Assembly: GCA_021234155.1 (NCBI GenBank)
Contig: JAJEKV010000502.1
Location: 104,059-168,058 of the forward strand
Length of the DNA stretch: 64,000 nucleotides
DNA from: Isoetes taiwanensis
Taxonomy: Eukaryota > Streptophyta > Lycopodiopsida > Isoetales > Isoetaceae
Direction of reading: 5' to 3'
Under the pieces are notes generated by a model. It made no database searches. It saw only the letters and a program-made list of their open reading frames with translations, and was not told the origin of the DNA. Both the position numbers and the translations under genes were made by a program. This document shows positions 22,316 to 35,959 of this stretch, in pieces; position 1 is the first letter of the stretch, and each line of letters starts with the position of its first letter.

Positions 22316-24156
22316 GCTCAGATTTTCTATATTTTTTATAGTCTTATGCGACGTATGCTTTTATGATATTTATGTTTTATTTACAAGATATGCTAGCATT
22401 TGCATTTGTTCATCATGTGATTCACAGCTGTATTGATTCGTTTCGTGATGAGAAAGTAAAGTAGACCGGTTTGCAATGGGGCGCTTAAACGCCAACCATC
22501 TTGCGGTGCCCGGTAACAATGCTTAACAAGTAGGATGATGTTGAGATGATTATGCCTATGTTTTTAGAGAGTTTATGACAAGGCAAAGCACAACGCTTGG
22601 TGTCTTTGATATGCCAAGGTGCATTTCTTCTCCATCTCTCGATGCATTCATGTTTTAAATACCGATGTATGATATTGTAATCTATGTGTTCATGGTTCCC
22701 AAGGATTAGCCATTTCCTTGTTAGTATTACGGATCGGGTTTTGTTGATCCTATTATTTTAGGTTGAGCAATTTTTGTTTTGGTTCTGAGAGTCGCGGAAT
22801 ATGCCATGAATGTAGTGAATAGGCCATGAATGGGTGGATATAAATAAGCTAGGAGTTGCTCAAACTTTTTAGTGATAAGAATCGCTTTTTAACCCTTATA
22901 ACGTTATTTCGCCATAGGCCTTTCAAAAAAACAGTTCTATTTTCGTTTTGTATGATTATACAACCAATCTTTAGCCACCTTTTTGTTGTCAAATGCAGGA
23001 AAAGATGTTGTCGGGCTGCATTTGCATGTGAATGTAAAGAGAATCATTTTGTGTGGATAGTGCCTATTCAAACATATTCGTGTGCTTATAAGGTATACAT
23101 AGCTTCTTAGCTAGATTCATTGTTGTACATTTAAAGTTGTTTGATAACTCAGGTAAACCTTTGTTTCGGTAGAATCGCGGAATCCATATCCGGGATAAAT
23201 GGGATGCAACTCATAATGACTGCGTAAAGTTCTCTCTTGCAAGAATGTTGCATCTCCATAAGTATTAGGTTCTACTCCTGCATGGTTAAGTCAATCAAGG
23301 CTGACCGCCAAGAATATCCCTCGAATACCCTCGAGACTCAAGACCCGCAACATGCAAGCAAGCAAAAGAAAGCGCATCTTGCTTTTTTCAATTTTCCGGA
23401 CAATATCGAGGATCAGATTCTAGGTTAGGTTAAAATTTATTTTGGCCATGACCTTTGTGGTAAGGTCGATATAGCTATTTGTACCGTGTCAATAAGCCAT
23501 GGAGCAATAAATGGGCTCTTCTATTTTATGTATATATTGTTTGCATGTGTCAATAAGCGTGGCACAATAAATGGACAAAGCGTAGCAGATTTTTCTGCCT
23601 GATTCATTTCTGTACCATTATCCCTAAGATCATATTTCATCGGGTTGACATTGTTCTGCACTGTTTCTTGCCCTTGCTTCTTTTATACTAGAATTTTTTG
23701 GAGTTGCAAAGACTAGTGAGCAAAGATATGCATATGGGATTTGAGTTTTATGAATTGGTGTATAAAATGCAAATTTGATTGCAAATTTGATTTCTTGTTA
23801 AGTTTTGAAGCTTCAAATTGAAGTAACCTAGAATAGTTTTTTGAAAATTGTTGGGAGGATTCAAAGCTGAAAATGATTTCTGAAGTGGCTTCTTTAGGGA
23901 TATTTTGCTATTTATATCTATGGGGATAATGGTTTAACCAATGTTCGAATCCTTGGAGCTTCTTTTATTTATTTTTGTTACGAAAAATACCATTTGTAAT
24001 GGCAATTTCTATTGGTGTATTGGGTTTTATGACATTGGCAAAATTACCTAATTACCAATGATGGAGACTATTCCTAAGAAACTGCTACATGCCTGCACTA
24101 AGAACCATTGCATGCTATCATATAGAATTACTAGAAACGCGTGCCCGGCGATGCCG
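22316..24156. other. Intergenic; one exon-like block
   Basis: Mostly AT-rich. 22999-23092 on the plus strand is bounded by TGCAG and GTATAC splice-like signals and reads KRCCRAAFACECKENHFVWI in one open frame; I do not recognise it. 23237-23428 is a short open frame without homology. No confident gene. Confidence 0.3.
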
Positions 24157-24385
24157 GGCATTAGTTGTGGACGTGTGGAATGGGCTCTAGTTTATAGGTG
24201 GAATAAGAATGTAAATGTTATCATTGTTGTAGATGTAATGGAGTATTACTGTGCAGGTTTTGTGGGGCATTAGTTATGGACGTGTGGATTGGGTAATTCC
24301 TATAGTTTATAGGTGGAATAAGAATGTAAATGTTATCGTTGTTGTAGACGTAATGGAGTATCACCATGAAGGTTTTAGGGTCCAT
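24157..24385. repeat. Tandem duplication, unit about 110 bp
   Basis: Two head-to-tail copies beginning GGCATTAGTT(G/A)TGGACG share TTTATAGGTGGAATAAGAAT and GTTGTAGA(T/C)GTAATGGAG. The second copy has about 10 extra bases (GTAATTCCTA). The first is preceded by a GC-rich mini-hairpin, GCCCGGCGATGCCGGGC (24143-24159). Confidence 0.75.
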
Positions 24386-26379
24386 GAATTTTAGCCCATG
24401 GCTCATGGAATGGGTAGGAATAACAAAAAGCATAAATGCAACATAATGGTGAAAAGTCGGCATAGTCGCGGACCATGCAACCGAAGGGATGAGGCATGAA
24501 AATTGATGGTTTCTTGGAGTACAATCTAAGCATTAGATTCATAAGGAATTTCTATAACCTTCCTAAATATGCTACGCTAGGTAAATCAAAGGTGTAGATA
24601 TCCGAAAGTGTTGTAGTATGATTGAGATGCACAATAGTGGGTGGTTGGAGGTTTTGTGCCGCTACTTATAATGCGTAGTTCGACATTCAACAAAAACTAA
24701 GCAAAAAATTATTCATGTCTATTATCCTCGTGGAACTTGTGTGTGGATACCCTCTCAATTCAGACTCTTGACTGCTTTTAAGATTGATGAAACAAACACT
24801 GTTAGTTTCTTATCTTAATATGGCCAATGTTGATCTTTCCTGCACCCCTAATAGTGATGAGATCTTTGAAATGGTGACACAACTATGTGATTGGCTTACT
24901 GATTCATATCTGCAGTTATTACATAAGTGTAGGTCTAGTCCGGAGAAATTAGAACATTGTGTTCATGACTTGCTTCAGATATGATGCATCAATTTCTACA
25001 TTTTGTAAGGCTTTGGTTTCTATTGTAAAAAAGGATTTGTGTCCAAGGAATTGTTGATTACTCTAAAAAGGTATGCTTTTATTCGCTCCAACTATTCTAT
25101 ATACGCAAAGGACAAACAAATTAAAAAGATTGATTCGCCTTTGTTGCAAATTTTGTGTTTTATTGGTTTGTCCTTTTTGCGTAACAAACAAAGGACCGTT
25201 TGAAGAGCAATTTAGGAGTGGTCCAAGATGGTCATTGATCAGATATGCATCAAATAGATGAAGGAACAATTGCAACATTGAAATTCTAAATGTGCAAGCT
25301 TTCTTCAAATTCTTTCTTTGTCATGACTCTTCAAGTTCCTCCTTTGTCATGACTCTATAGTGGCGTGTGTATGTTTAGTCTAATTGAGATGGTAAAGAGC
25401 TAAAAATATTGCAAATGTTGCCATCTTAAGAGCAAGAATTGGATTGTTTTCTATATTCCATTAAGATAGCATTTGACATAAAATGATTGCACATTAGAAT
25501 ACTGGTAGAAACAATATATTTGCACTTGAAATGAGAAACTTGAATGCGAAATAAAAAACCTAAGTTATCTTTGCTTGTATCTCTTCAACATAATCATATA
25601 ACAACTATGAAAGATGTAATTCCTATTGCAACTTCCCACTTGGGTTGTTTTTGCTATGGAGGTACAGAATAAATATGTAGCATTATAACAGGGGGTTTTT
25701 CTTTCTGTTTTTGTACTGTTTTCTCTAAGGTTTTCATATGATTTAGTGGCCGTATTCATCCAGGTGTACTAAATAGTATTTCTAGAGTGCACCCTTTTGT
25801 CAGCCGTTGATTTTAGAAAAAAGGGCAAATCTTGTGGTGGAGGCTTCTTTATTTTTGGTCCTCCCATTATTTTTAGGGTTTCAAAACTCAAAACAGGCAA
25901 GCAATCTATCTTTTTTTTTCCAAGCAATCTATCTTCGTGTCCTTTTCTGCTTCAAGTTTCAAGTTCTTGAGTTTTGGTTGGACAGCAGGTTTGATGCGTA
26001 TGGTCGGATTTAAAGGTGAAATGCCCGATTTGGAGTAACGGAAGAACAAATCGGCATGGCCATGAGATTTTGCAGCCCCGAATGCCGTGGGCGAAAAACA
26101 CTAAAGAGCAACCAAATGGGGGCAGCGGATTCGAAGGACCCGCCGAATGGGCTTGTGAGCATGTCAGAAGGCCAAAAGATCCAGCCAAATCTTGATAAAG
26201 AGAGGTTCTAAGAGCCGGATTCGAAAGTAAAAGCAACCAAGATGAGCAAAGGCATGAGCAAAGGGCAGCCGGATTCAAGGCAAAGAATTTGATCGATGCA
26301 TGTTTGACAACTCGATGCATATTTTGCCATCGGCTTTATCTTGTATGGAAGAAGCATAACAGAAGCTTGGAGAGCAGAT
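24386..26379. other. Intergenic; no recognisable gene
   Basis: Short frames such as 24784-24984 (66 codons, cysteine- and leucine-rich) and a minus-strand frame 25952-26320 have no homology I can name. An imperfect inverted repeat, ACAAACAAATTAAAAAG versus TTGCAAATTTTGTGTTTTATTGGTTTGT, lies near 25110-25170. Confidence 0.3.
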
Positions 26380-27870
26380 TGGCTATAGATGTTTCTTCAT
26401 GGGCATACTATGCAAGAGATAAAGATAAGATGGAGTAGTTGTGCGGTCCAAGCTAGGTTATGGTTTCAACTTATCTTCCTTAATGAATCGCATAGCAGAG
26501 TGCATAGAAGATTTGCAGATGTCTTATCCGCCATGATTTTGAAACCTATTGCTAGAGGTACGCACCCGCTTTGTTTGGTACATAACTTTTATCGGGCAGA
26601 TTTTATGGCAAGGTTATTTGATAAATGTCGAGCATACATACATTTCGCTTTGCTCTTTATCTCATTTGGCTGATTGTATTCTCTTGCCAAATGTGGCACA
26701 AGTGTTGAGGATTCTATGGATATTTGGAAGAGATCGGACTTGAGCTAAACAAACAACAGAGACATTTCTTGCCTATCACCGCGGAACAATGGGCTAGAGA
26801 GAGTTTGTCAGATATCACTTATGCAGACAATGTACAAGCTCATGGGAGGGATGATTATTTTTAAGTCCGAAAGCGCATATTGGACAAATGTTTTTGAACA
26901 GATGCTAGCTGAAAGTAATAAGCACTCGTGGTCAATACATGGGTTGATATTGCGAGCTCTATTGTCTCAGATCTGCATCAAGAAAGCTGGAGACAAATGC
27001 AAAACAAGTTACTTAATTTCTTACATTCTTATCCAGTTTTATCATCACAAAACCAATTGTCACGTTACTTTGATGGATGCTGGGAAGAATCAGCATTTGC
27101 TTGTGGCCTTAGCGATTCTAAATGGACGTTGACCATGAAAGATGGAATTTCATTCGCTTGATTTGCTGTGTATATATCGGTGGGCACTTAAGAACATTTG
27201 GTTCGCACATGGCGGCACAAGCGCCGAGCAGCTATATGGTGTTGAAAATGGAGCTATGTGTCCGTGTCGCATAGTAGTGAGGGGGAGATGTTGGACTACT
27301 TGCATTTCAGAGCCTTCCCGCCGAAAGATCCCATTTTTATGCTGGATTTTGGTGGCCAATATAAGGATGCCGTTATCTTAATTTGTAAGCGCCAATGTTT
27401 TTCTTTGTTTGGATGCAGATTCTCATCTGGATTTTCTAATTCTTCTAGGAGCTATTATCGTGCTGGGTTTCGAGTCTGTTGAGTCTTATAAAGTTAGCAG
27501 TTTGGTCTTTAATTCTTTGGATCCAATGCTTTTGAATGCAGAATGGAAGCTCTCCTATCCGGATTGAATGTGCCAGTCTCAGAGGCATACCTCTATACAT
27601 GATTGCATTTTTTTCTCTAAAATTCGTTGACAATGAGAAATTGGTAAGACTTTCTCAATCTCACAGTTGTTACACTAAAGCAAGAAGCATTACCCAAGAT
27701 AAATGGGGAATTGGTGTCTTCCACGCATTCATGCCTTATTCTTGTGTGTTTATACCGTTACTAATACTAAATTGTTGGTCTCTTTATTTTGATATTGGTC
27801 CAAAGGCTCTAGACAAAGAAACAAAAGCATTCTGGAACATACCTAAATTGCAAAAGCGCTTATTATAACC
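26380..27870 (+). pseudogene. Unrecognised coding remnants, possibly part transposon, part gene fragment
   Basis: 26389-26743 reads across frames as ESHSRVHRRFADVLSAMILK, then LLPNVAQVLRILWIFG, which vaguely resembles a LINE palm-to-thumb segment, but no YADD is present. 26928-27161 (NTWVDIASSIVSDL, then SWRQMQNKLLNFLHSYPVLS) is an amphipathic stretch unlike transposon proteins. 27540-27644 (NGSSPIRIECASLRGIPLYM...) is bounded by TGCAG and GTAAGA, as an exon would be. I do not recognise the protein. It could be a decayed host gene or captured gene fragments. Confidence 0.3.
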
Positions 27871-28101
27871 CTCTTGCAACCCCCTCCGATTTGGAGCAAT
27901 GCAACGCTCTGGAAGAGATGATTGCCAGACTCTCTAGAGGCAGAGTTCTTTTTTATTTTTGGATAAGAAAGCTTTGTTTCTTCTAATTTCATATGCAAAG
28001 AATCTAGGCATCACTTTCTCCTTCTCAATCCCTTCCAATAGTTACAGGGGCGATGGCAGTAGACGCGAACCTAGGTTCTTCTTCTGCGGACTCTGCTACT
28101 G

Positions 28102-28347
28102 TTGGTGCTTGATCCTCGGGTGCTTTCACTGACAAGAGCTCAAGAGAAATATTCGCTAGGTCATTTGAGATCAAAAGAGGGTTTGTGTTGGAATTTGCCA
28201 CCAATCATTGCAGCATTTGCTTTGAGACATGGCACATTAGCTGAACATTATATCAGGGAGTTTGAGAAACATGCGATTGAGAAAGAAAGCTCAGGCCTGT
28301 GCTCGTGCCACTCATGTTGTAATACCCTATGTTGTAATACCTTATGA
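28102..28347 (+). CDS. Unrecognised ORF, 81 codons, possibly a gene fragment
   Basis: Contains the regular-looking segment SKEGLCWNLPPIIAAFALRH followed by GTLAEHYIREFEKHAIEKE, which has the composition of a folded helical protein rather than random sequence. The TTATGTTGTAATACC tail is a short tandem duplication (28316-28343), so the C-terminus is suspect. An alternative upstream reading starts at ATG 28054 (MAVDANLGSSSADSATVGA) in another frame and hits a stop at 28111. No family recognised. Confidence 0.25.
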   Translation: MVLDPRVLSLTRAQEKYSLGHLRSKEGLCWNLPPIIAAFALRHGTLAEHYIREFEKHAIEKESSGLCSCHSCCNTLCCNTL

Positions 28348-28568
28348 ATGCTTTGCGGAAATAATTTGTTTGTCTTGATGTTATTGTGGTTCTTATATAG
28401 TAACTAATATTTAGGCCCATAATGTTTACCTATGTTTGCTTTAGTTAGGGCCCGAAGGGCCCAAAATTTTTTTTTAATATAACAATGAACACACAACTAC
28501 CATTAACATTATTAACACAAACCATTGCATTTGATAAATTAAAATTAAAATCCCCCTTAAACCCCCTT
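28348..28568. other. Intergenic
   Basis: AT-rich spacer with TTAGGGCCCGAAGGGCCC (28444-28461), a short GC palindrome, then an A/T-rich run into the foldback element. Confidence 0.35.
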
Positions 28569-28845
28569 TGGTTTGGGTGCATATTCACACGGGGGGTTAC
28601 GTAGGGCAGCGAGAGCCTCAAAAAATTTACAATACATGTACAAAATTAACACCATTAAGTATATTCTGTTAAACCTTATAGTATTTTGTAAACCTTAATA
28701 TACAGTATACAAAATCTTGTACATGTATACCCCACAAACGAGGATCGCTATAAACGGGTCCAGATCTTGAATAAAGGGCAAATATGCCCATCCGGGGCTC
28801 TCGCTAGGTCTTGAGTAACCCCCGTGTGAATATGCACCCAAACCA
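28569..28845. mobile_element. Foldback MITE, about 277 bp
   Basis: Terminal arms of about 31 bp begin TGGTTTGGGTGCATATTC (28569-28600) and are mirrored at 28815-28845 with a single G-run length difference. Further inward, AGCGAGAGCC pairs with GGCTCTCGCT (28797-28806), and ATACATGTACAA pairs with TTGTACATGTAT, so most of the element folds on itself. No coding capacity. I could not identify a clear target duplication, so the superfamily is open. Confidence 0.8.
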
Positions 28846-30221
28846 CCATAGCTAAGAAGAGCTCAATGGACATCATTTACTACCATATTTTATGGCAATA
28901 TTTAAATAATTTTTCTTTTCTCCGAAGTTGCAAAGAAGCTGGCAGGCCTCATGTGAGGAGTCTTTTTCTGCAGAAGGAAGTTATGAATTGTGAAGTTGCT
29001 GTTGTCTTTGCTATCACATGAATGCTCAAGCATTTATCGAAAAGCCAAAAGGGCAAATAATGCAATAAGAAAATGAAAGCCACCACATCTATCGTTATCT
29101 ACCAAATCAAGTAGGGTGCTTAACCGCATGTGGAGTCTTGCTTTTCACATTTATATAGCCTCAAGAAGAAACACGCTTAATTGATCCTAGTTATGACTAA
29201 CTTGGACATTGGAATTTAGAGCCTTTACAACTTTACCGTGACTTGCATTGGATACAAACAATTAAAGCAATAATACTCTAGCAAAGTTGGATGGCTCTAG
29301 TAGGGGAGCTCTATAGGGAAATGTATGCCTTAATGTCTAAAATCTTGCTCTACATCTTCCTTGCACAAAAGCGAAATAAAAGAAGACTCCTCTCAAATAG
29401 AAGCACTACCAGTTCATATATAAAAACTGGAGGAGAAGTATACTCAATGGTGTAATGTCCTCTCGGCTTCCACGCCTTGTAGATACCTCCAAAACACTAT
29501 ATAGAAACAAACATTCAACCATTAGGAACAAAATCTCCACTGTGCAATAGCATAGTATACCCGTGACTTTTCAAGCATAGTAGCTCTAAGAGATAATCGT
29601 AAAGGTTGGAATGAAAAGAAATTTAGAAAAAGACATTACCTACATGTCCATTTTGAGCTAATGATTTCATGTGCATGACCTTCAAAGCATACGTATTATC
29701 GCTTTGGGAGCTTAGAATTCCACCGAGATACAAAGCTTGGTTGCATGCAAACGCACCTCGACACTACATGCAAATGATCAATAATATACGGTTGAAAGGA
29801 TTTAATTGTATTCATTAACAAAGACACACCATTAAAAAACATCAAGAAAAATGCTTTTGAACCTCTTACTCAACCTATATAAAAACATGCTACGCTTGGA
29901 ACTTAGCAATGAAGAACAAACCTAGTTTCTAGATTTCACCTGCAAATATATCAAACAAATGTTATGGGAAAAACTTCAGCAAAAGTTACGTAAAAATGGC
30001 AGCTTAACGTGAAAAAACTCGGCCCAAGCTATTAAAATGCTCATCAAATGAGACCTTTGCATTGTAACAGGAAATGCTAAATGCCAAGGATCCACATTAC
30101 CTTGCTCAAAACCTTACCTTGCCATGATCACTCTAGTGGAAATCTTAAATGTTGAAGCAAAACCAAGTGGCTCGCCCTTGCAATTTTCGTGATAAGATCT
30201 AGAGGCAAGTAAACAATAATC
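28846..30221. other. Intergenic; no recognisable gene
   Basis: AT-rich, no ORF of note on either strand, not present in the second copy of the long duplication. Confidence 0.35.
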
Positions 30222-30964
30222 GATAAGCTCTTCATTTCCCCTGACCTTGCAAAGATTTGCAACATGTAGTAACCAATCAGTTTATTAGGCCTATGCCATT
30301 TTCTTTGCACATTGTCAAGTTTTTGTTACAACATGCTATTGTTTCAAAAGACACAAAACTACTCGTATAATAATCAGCTTCATAAATAAATACTTAGTGC
30401 TGTATGGATATTCACTATATAAAGTGATTCCAACATTATTCAAGAAATTGGAAAAGCTCTACAAAGATTGTAGTGCCTCAATGGAAAACCACCTAAAATC
30501 TACTTTGAAAAGAGCCAAAACTTTTAGAAAATATTAAACTTTTACACTACAAATGCCTTTAATCAGGTCTGATATACTACAGTTTAACTTGAAATGCATC
30601 AAAGCATGACCGGAGAAAAGGAATCAATTATCATGGTTTGATAGAATAAGGTTTCTCATGACCAAAATCACGATATACAAAAATTGTTTATAAATCACAT
30701 GGCCGAAAGCATGCATTGAGATGTGTTAAAATATAAATTGGAAAGGGGAAGCACTACTATGGTTTTACATAACTAACCTATCATGAGAAACACCTATTGG
30801 TATGCCGCTTTTGCCCTCGCTCAAAATGGGCGAGGATCATGTTGAAATGTACCAAAGTATAACTTAAAAAATGAAGCATGGCACCAAGGAAATAAGATTT
30901 TATGCACAAAATAATTTATCTAGTGTACATGCTACAACACATGCTTTCAAAGGCATCTTCTTAC

Positions 30965-32085
30965 CTTTTCTTCAAGAACAGGTTTTCCTGGGCTTGGCAT
31001 AGGGCTTAGATTGAAAGAGATTTTGTTGCAAAAAGCAAGACACTTTGCACCAATGGTAAAAGGACGTTTTTCCACCAATTCAAATTGTAGGATTTGATCA
31101 AGCACCTATAACACATCGATGGAGATCCCTTTAAATCAAGAAAGGAGCGTAATACACAAATCATGCAAGCTTTGATCGACACATATGGTCATAACTTCTG
31201 AAATAGTCGATGCTTTTGGCACTCTAGCTAACTTTGGGTTTGCAAGAATACATACCGCTTATGATACTTGCCCATGAAGGAAAAAAAACCTGCTTTGCAC
31301 AAAATGGCACCCATGGAAGTATTACATATCCTCATCATAGAGTCATAGAGTTCCTCATATTTTCATTCCGATCCGTGAAGGGGAGCAAAGGGAAGAATGG
31401 CTTGTGCTTTCAACCACTTGGACAAAAACAAAAACCCAGGTTCTTACCCCGCACATGCAATGGAAGAAGAATAATACAATAGATAGTTGAACAATAATAA
31501 CGAAAAGAGTAGAACAGGCATATCATGTAAATGAAGATGCATCGGGTTAAGATACCATTTCCATATCTCTTCCATCATTAAAAATGCCGCATTTTATGGG
31601 TATAGCAGACCAGATTTGGGTTTGCATACATGCAAGCAAGCAAGAAGATGACATGCATAAAAAATGAGGATCTATCGAGACCTAAACCTTATTTGGTCGC
31701 CTCAATAAGCCATTTTTTCTCCAACGGCGTATTCCCGAGAAGAACCGCGAAAAAGATTGGTCGCCAAGCATAGTTTTCTGAAGTTAAGCCACGACATTAA
31801 GAAATGCCAGATTCATGGTTATGGCAAGGTTTGAGTTGGGTTTGCATACATCGCTGTGATGGTACACATGACAACAAATAACAATGAGAATCTATCCAGG
31901 ACGCTTAAACCGATCTTTTTTTCCTCTAATAGTTTCATTTTGCCCTCGGCCGAATGTAGATGGTAAGTAGAAAGCAAAGATCAGCAAAGATGGTATATAC
32001 CTTATATTTGTCACCAAATATGAAATCGAAAGTTACCAAAGTGCCCAACATTTACTCCCCCGCAGAAATAGAGAAGCTAAGATCG
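30965..32085 (-). pseudogene. Captured or decayed gene fragment, copy A
   Basis: Minus-strand counterpart of the exon-like segments described for copy B (58155-59252). In this copy the splice signals are altered; for example the acceptor CAG of one segment reads as CAA (plus-strand TTCAAATTGTAGG instead of TTCAGCTGTAGG near 31080). The protein is not recognised. Confidence 0.3.
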
Positions 32086-33199
32086 AAAATAACATCTTTA
32101 TTCTGAAAATTGCATGCCACATACAGGCATATCCCAAGTAAGAAGTGCGTGACATACATGTCTCTTTCTTAAACGGATGTTGCGTGTGTTACCTTAGATG
32201 CTTGAATGCTAATGATGGCAAAATTTTTGTGGATGGAGTCGTTATAATTTGGATTGGAATTCTACCAAATATGGCTTATGCAAGGTCAAGATTCTAAGCA
32301 GATATGTTGGCTTCTACGGATATTAATAACTCAGAATTTGAATTTAGGTGTGTAAAATAAAAAAGCAAGAGGTTATACTTTTTCTGACATGCAGATTAGA
32401 TCCCATGAATGCGTATACTAAGTGTTCATAGACCGCAAAATGATACAAACCCTTAATATGATGAAGGATCTAACTTTAAACGCATACGTGTTCCTTTAGA
32501 AACTCAAACGAAACTCAACCCATGAATGCTTCCAAATACAAAATGCAACCTCGTTCTACCGGCGGGTGTTCGGGGATGCAAAACTCTAATCTTCACCGAA
32601 GTTTTTGCCCCCGGCAGATGGATTTGCATGTTTTGACAAAGGAAAATAACGCTTAAGGCATGACAATAAATAAAATAGAGAATCTAACTCACCCAAATTG
32701 CCAAGGCAATGCCCGGATCTTATCAACCAACCCCTCGCATTTGATTCTGGTTTCGGAAATCTTGAAGAAAGATTGAAAGAAATAAAAATGCAAGAGATGA
32801 GCAACATCAAGCTTTGACGCGCCTCCAAGCTCCAAGAATCGAATGCAAGATCTTATGAGCACAAGCTCTGCCACGCCATGCACGAAGTTCAGAGAACTTA
32901 ATGGTCCACAGCCCAAGTAGACCATGGTTAGCAGGCTTCATCGGGCGGATTGACCAAAGATCTAGCAATCCTGTGCCGCCGTCCCGCACTGCGTGAAAAA
33001 GGAAAGTATGTATGGGAGGGAGAAAATTCGAAATGAGAGAAAACCCATGACCAAAAATAGTCCCGCTAGGGCTAGGGGAACGCCAAGACGCTGTCACAGA
33101 CACGCGGGGCGTGTCCGCTACGTAAAACCAACACTCTCCCATTTTAAATAAGAAGATACTCTGTTAATAAATTAACTTAGAATGCTTTTAGATAAAAGC

Positions 33200-33400
33200 A
33201 CTAGTGATCTATAACATTGAATACATTATGCATTCCTATCAAGACCCTATATGGTTTGTATGCATAAAATGGGAAGGTTTTTAGACTATAAAAACATATG
33301 GCTTTAGTCATTTCAACCCTATGGCTGCATCTTTAACCCCATATGGTTTGCACGCATAAAATGGAAGGCTTTTAGACCATTAACCATATGCAACCCGGTT
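33200..33400. repeat. Diverged tandem repeat, unit about 90-100 bp
   Basis: CCCTATATGGTTTG, then GCATAAAATGG and AAGG(T/C)TTTTAGAC occur twice (33242-33287 and 33346-33379). The same structure is in the second copy at about 60418-60560. Non-coding. Confidence 0.55.
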
Positions 33401-33854
33401 TAATTTTAACACAATAAAAAAACCATATAAATTTATCACAATACTTAGCCACCCTAATTTCGGGAGACTCTAAGAACCACATTGTATAACACTATATCAA
33501 ACCGAAGTCTCATTACCACCACCTTATACCACATTAAGAAACTATACACATGAACCAATTTATATTAAACAACAAATCCAATAAATATGTTAGAAAACCA
33601 TATCATTGAACACCATAACCTAATCGTTGATAATTACTTCAGAAAAATACCACATTAATAAAGCATATAAAGAAACTACATACTTTAGCCACGTAATGTT
33701 TTTAATGATATCAACCCAATAAAGATGTGACATTGGTTATTTTCAACGGTTTTTTTATGTATAACCAATGAAAACCCTGTGTGGTTTTATTTTTGGGTGC
33801 CTTGTGTAATTTAATTTTTATAATGCACATTGCTTATTTGCATTAGCTCATTAG

Positions 33855-34320
33855 ATGAGTGGTTACATCACCAATTATGTTGTGTTTAGAGGCAAGTTTT
33901 TTTGCTTGATACAATTTTATAATGCAAATTGTTTTCAAACAAGGCAAGGTTCATGTTCCATGACAATGAAAGATATCTGTGATGCTTATTGTTACCCTAA
34001 CAATGATAATGGAAATATGTAAGATACTCATGAATGGTGCCATATTCATGTGGAAGCTTCATTCCTTCAACTATGTCCTTGGCCAACCTGAGCACATAAT
34101 GCAAATAAAGTCCATTCGAGATGTATATGCTCTAGATAAGAAAAAAATATAATGCATTTTTCCTTCTATCAGCCTCTTTTGCCTATAAGAACACACTAGG
34201 GGAATAATGTATTACCAAGCCGCAGCTATCGGGCCAAGAGCACTCTACTTGGAATGCAAAACAATTGTTGTTCGTGGAGAGATTCATGATTGATCACGTA
34301 AAGCCCACTTTGTTCAGTGC
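33855..34320 (+). pseudogene. Broken counterpart of the 152-codon ORF at 61020
   Basis: Close copy of 61020-61478 but interrupted by small insertions (for example extra T residues at about 33897 and extra A residues near 34147). No function recognised for either copy. Confidence 0.4.
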
Positions 34321-35959
34321 TTTGATATACCCTATTTTAGCTTTGTAAGAAATGGTATCCTAATTTATATACTGCCAACAAGAAACAAACTTTGCAATAT
34401 TCGCCAGCTTTGGAATTCCTAATGGATAAGGATCTCCCTACTTTTCCTTTCCAAGATTAGGGGCAAGTATTAGCTATACAACTTCATTTAAAGCATAAAA
34501 TGTACAATCCAAGCTTCGAGGAAAAATAAACAAAAACCTTAGCTGTTGGGGAGCCCCTAGTATTCTATGGAAAGTAGGGGTCTAAGGTACATTTTTTTCC
34601 CCAACCGCTTCTTAGCAAGAGATTTTTTGCCTATGCATACTATTCAAGACACTCATAATATATGGAAATCAATCATGTGATGTGTTTTCACATCAATTGC
34701 AAAAACCTTAAAGCAACTTTACTTTGGCAATAAAGACCATTTTCTTGCTTGCAGTTGAATGCTTGATTATTTTGCAGAAAACAATATCATTTTAAGCATG
34801 TGAACCCCATGAACTCTGCCATCGTCAATGTAGAATAAGACTTGCCATTCGTTTTGCATGAAGTGTGAAGTCTTCTCGGGTCCTTCTTTGCCATTTTGCT
34901 ATATTTTCTATCTCTAAAGTTCATTTAGAAAACTATTATTGTTTACATCGGGATATGCAAATGATATCAGGTAGCTCCGGAGGGTGGTTCAAATGCAGAG
35001 AATTAGAAAGTTATGCGGAATGATGATAAGACATGAACTAATAAGATGATAGAAAGGTTGAGATGCCTTTTACCTTCCGGAAAGGCCCTTGAACTCCTCC
35101 CGAAAAGTTCTAAAGGTTTTCCTTCCCGAAATTCCTTACAAGCGATGTTCATGGATCTCGATATTCTTTTATTCGGATCCCAATTGAGTGGTGAAATTTG
35201 GCCCTCAAGGACTAGTACCGACTCTCTTTAATATTTTTTATATTATCTTAATAATAAGTAGAACTTTTATTGTGTGATGAACTTTGTTTCGTAACAAATG
35301 GCATCAGCAAGCAAGGTTCCAAGCTCTTTGAACTTGTGGGATTCTAGTTTTCAAAATTGAAATTTAAATTAAAAACTAAAACTACATAAATAATCTAGAA
35401 GTTTTTAAGTGCGCTTGGAAGACCCGTTATAGAAATCATGAATTTTGTTGTTGACTCCTTATATAAGAAATCACATGCTCGCCAAAAAATTAAAATTATT
35501 TTATTCCTATCGTGATGATGAGGATACCATATCCATTCCATTATGTACAAAACATATAATAGAATTATAACCCGTAATCCAAATTAGTCCATCGCGTAGT
35601 AGCTTACATGTAAGGCCTTGGATTATAGTGACCTCCACCATGGTTTAAAATCCAATCGCCTACCATCGAAGGAGATGTTGGTAAGTCCACCAATTTTACG
35701 CTCAAAAACATAAAATAAGAAGGTGCCAAGGCATTACCGAATGTCCTAATGTATATCTAATTGTTTTATGTGTTCAGATTTTCTTTCCTATTCTTCTCCT
35801 CTCTTTATATTTTTTCGCCTCGCCTTTAAACTCTTTTCTCTTTATACTTTCTATTCTCCCATGGCCTATTGGTTCCTCGTGGAGGTTAAAAATTTGATTC
35901 TATTCTATTCTCTATATTTTTGTCCAAAAAAGTTAAATTTACATGCATTTTCAAAAGTG

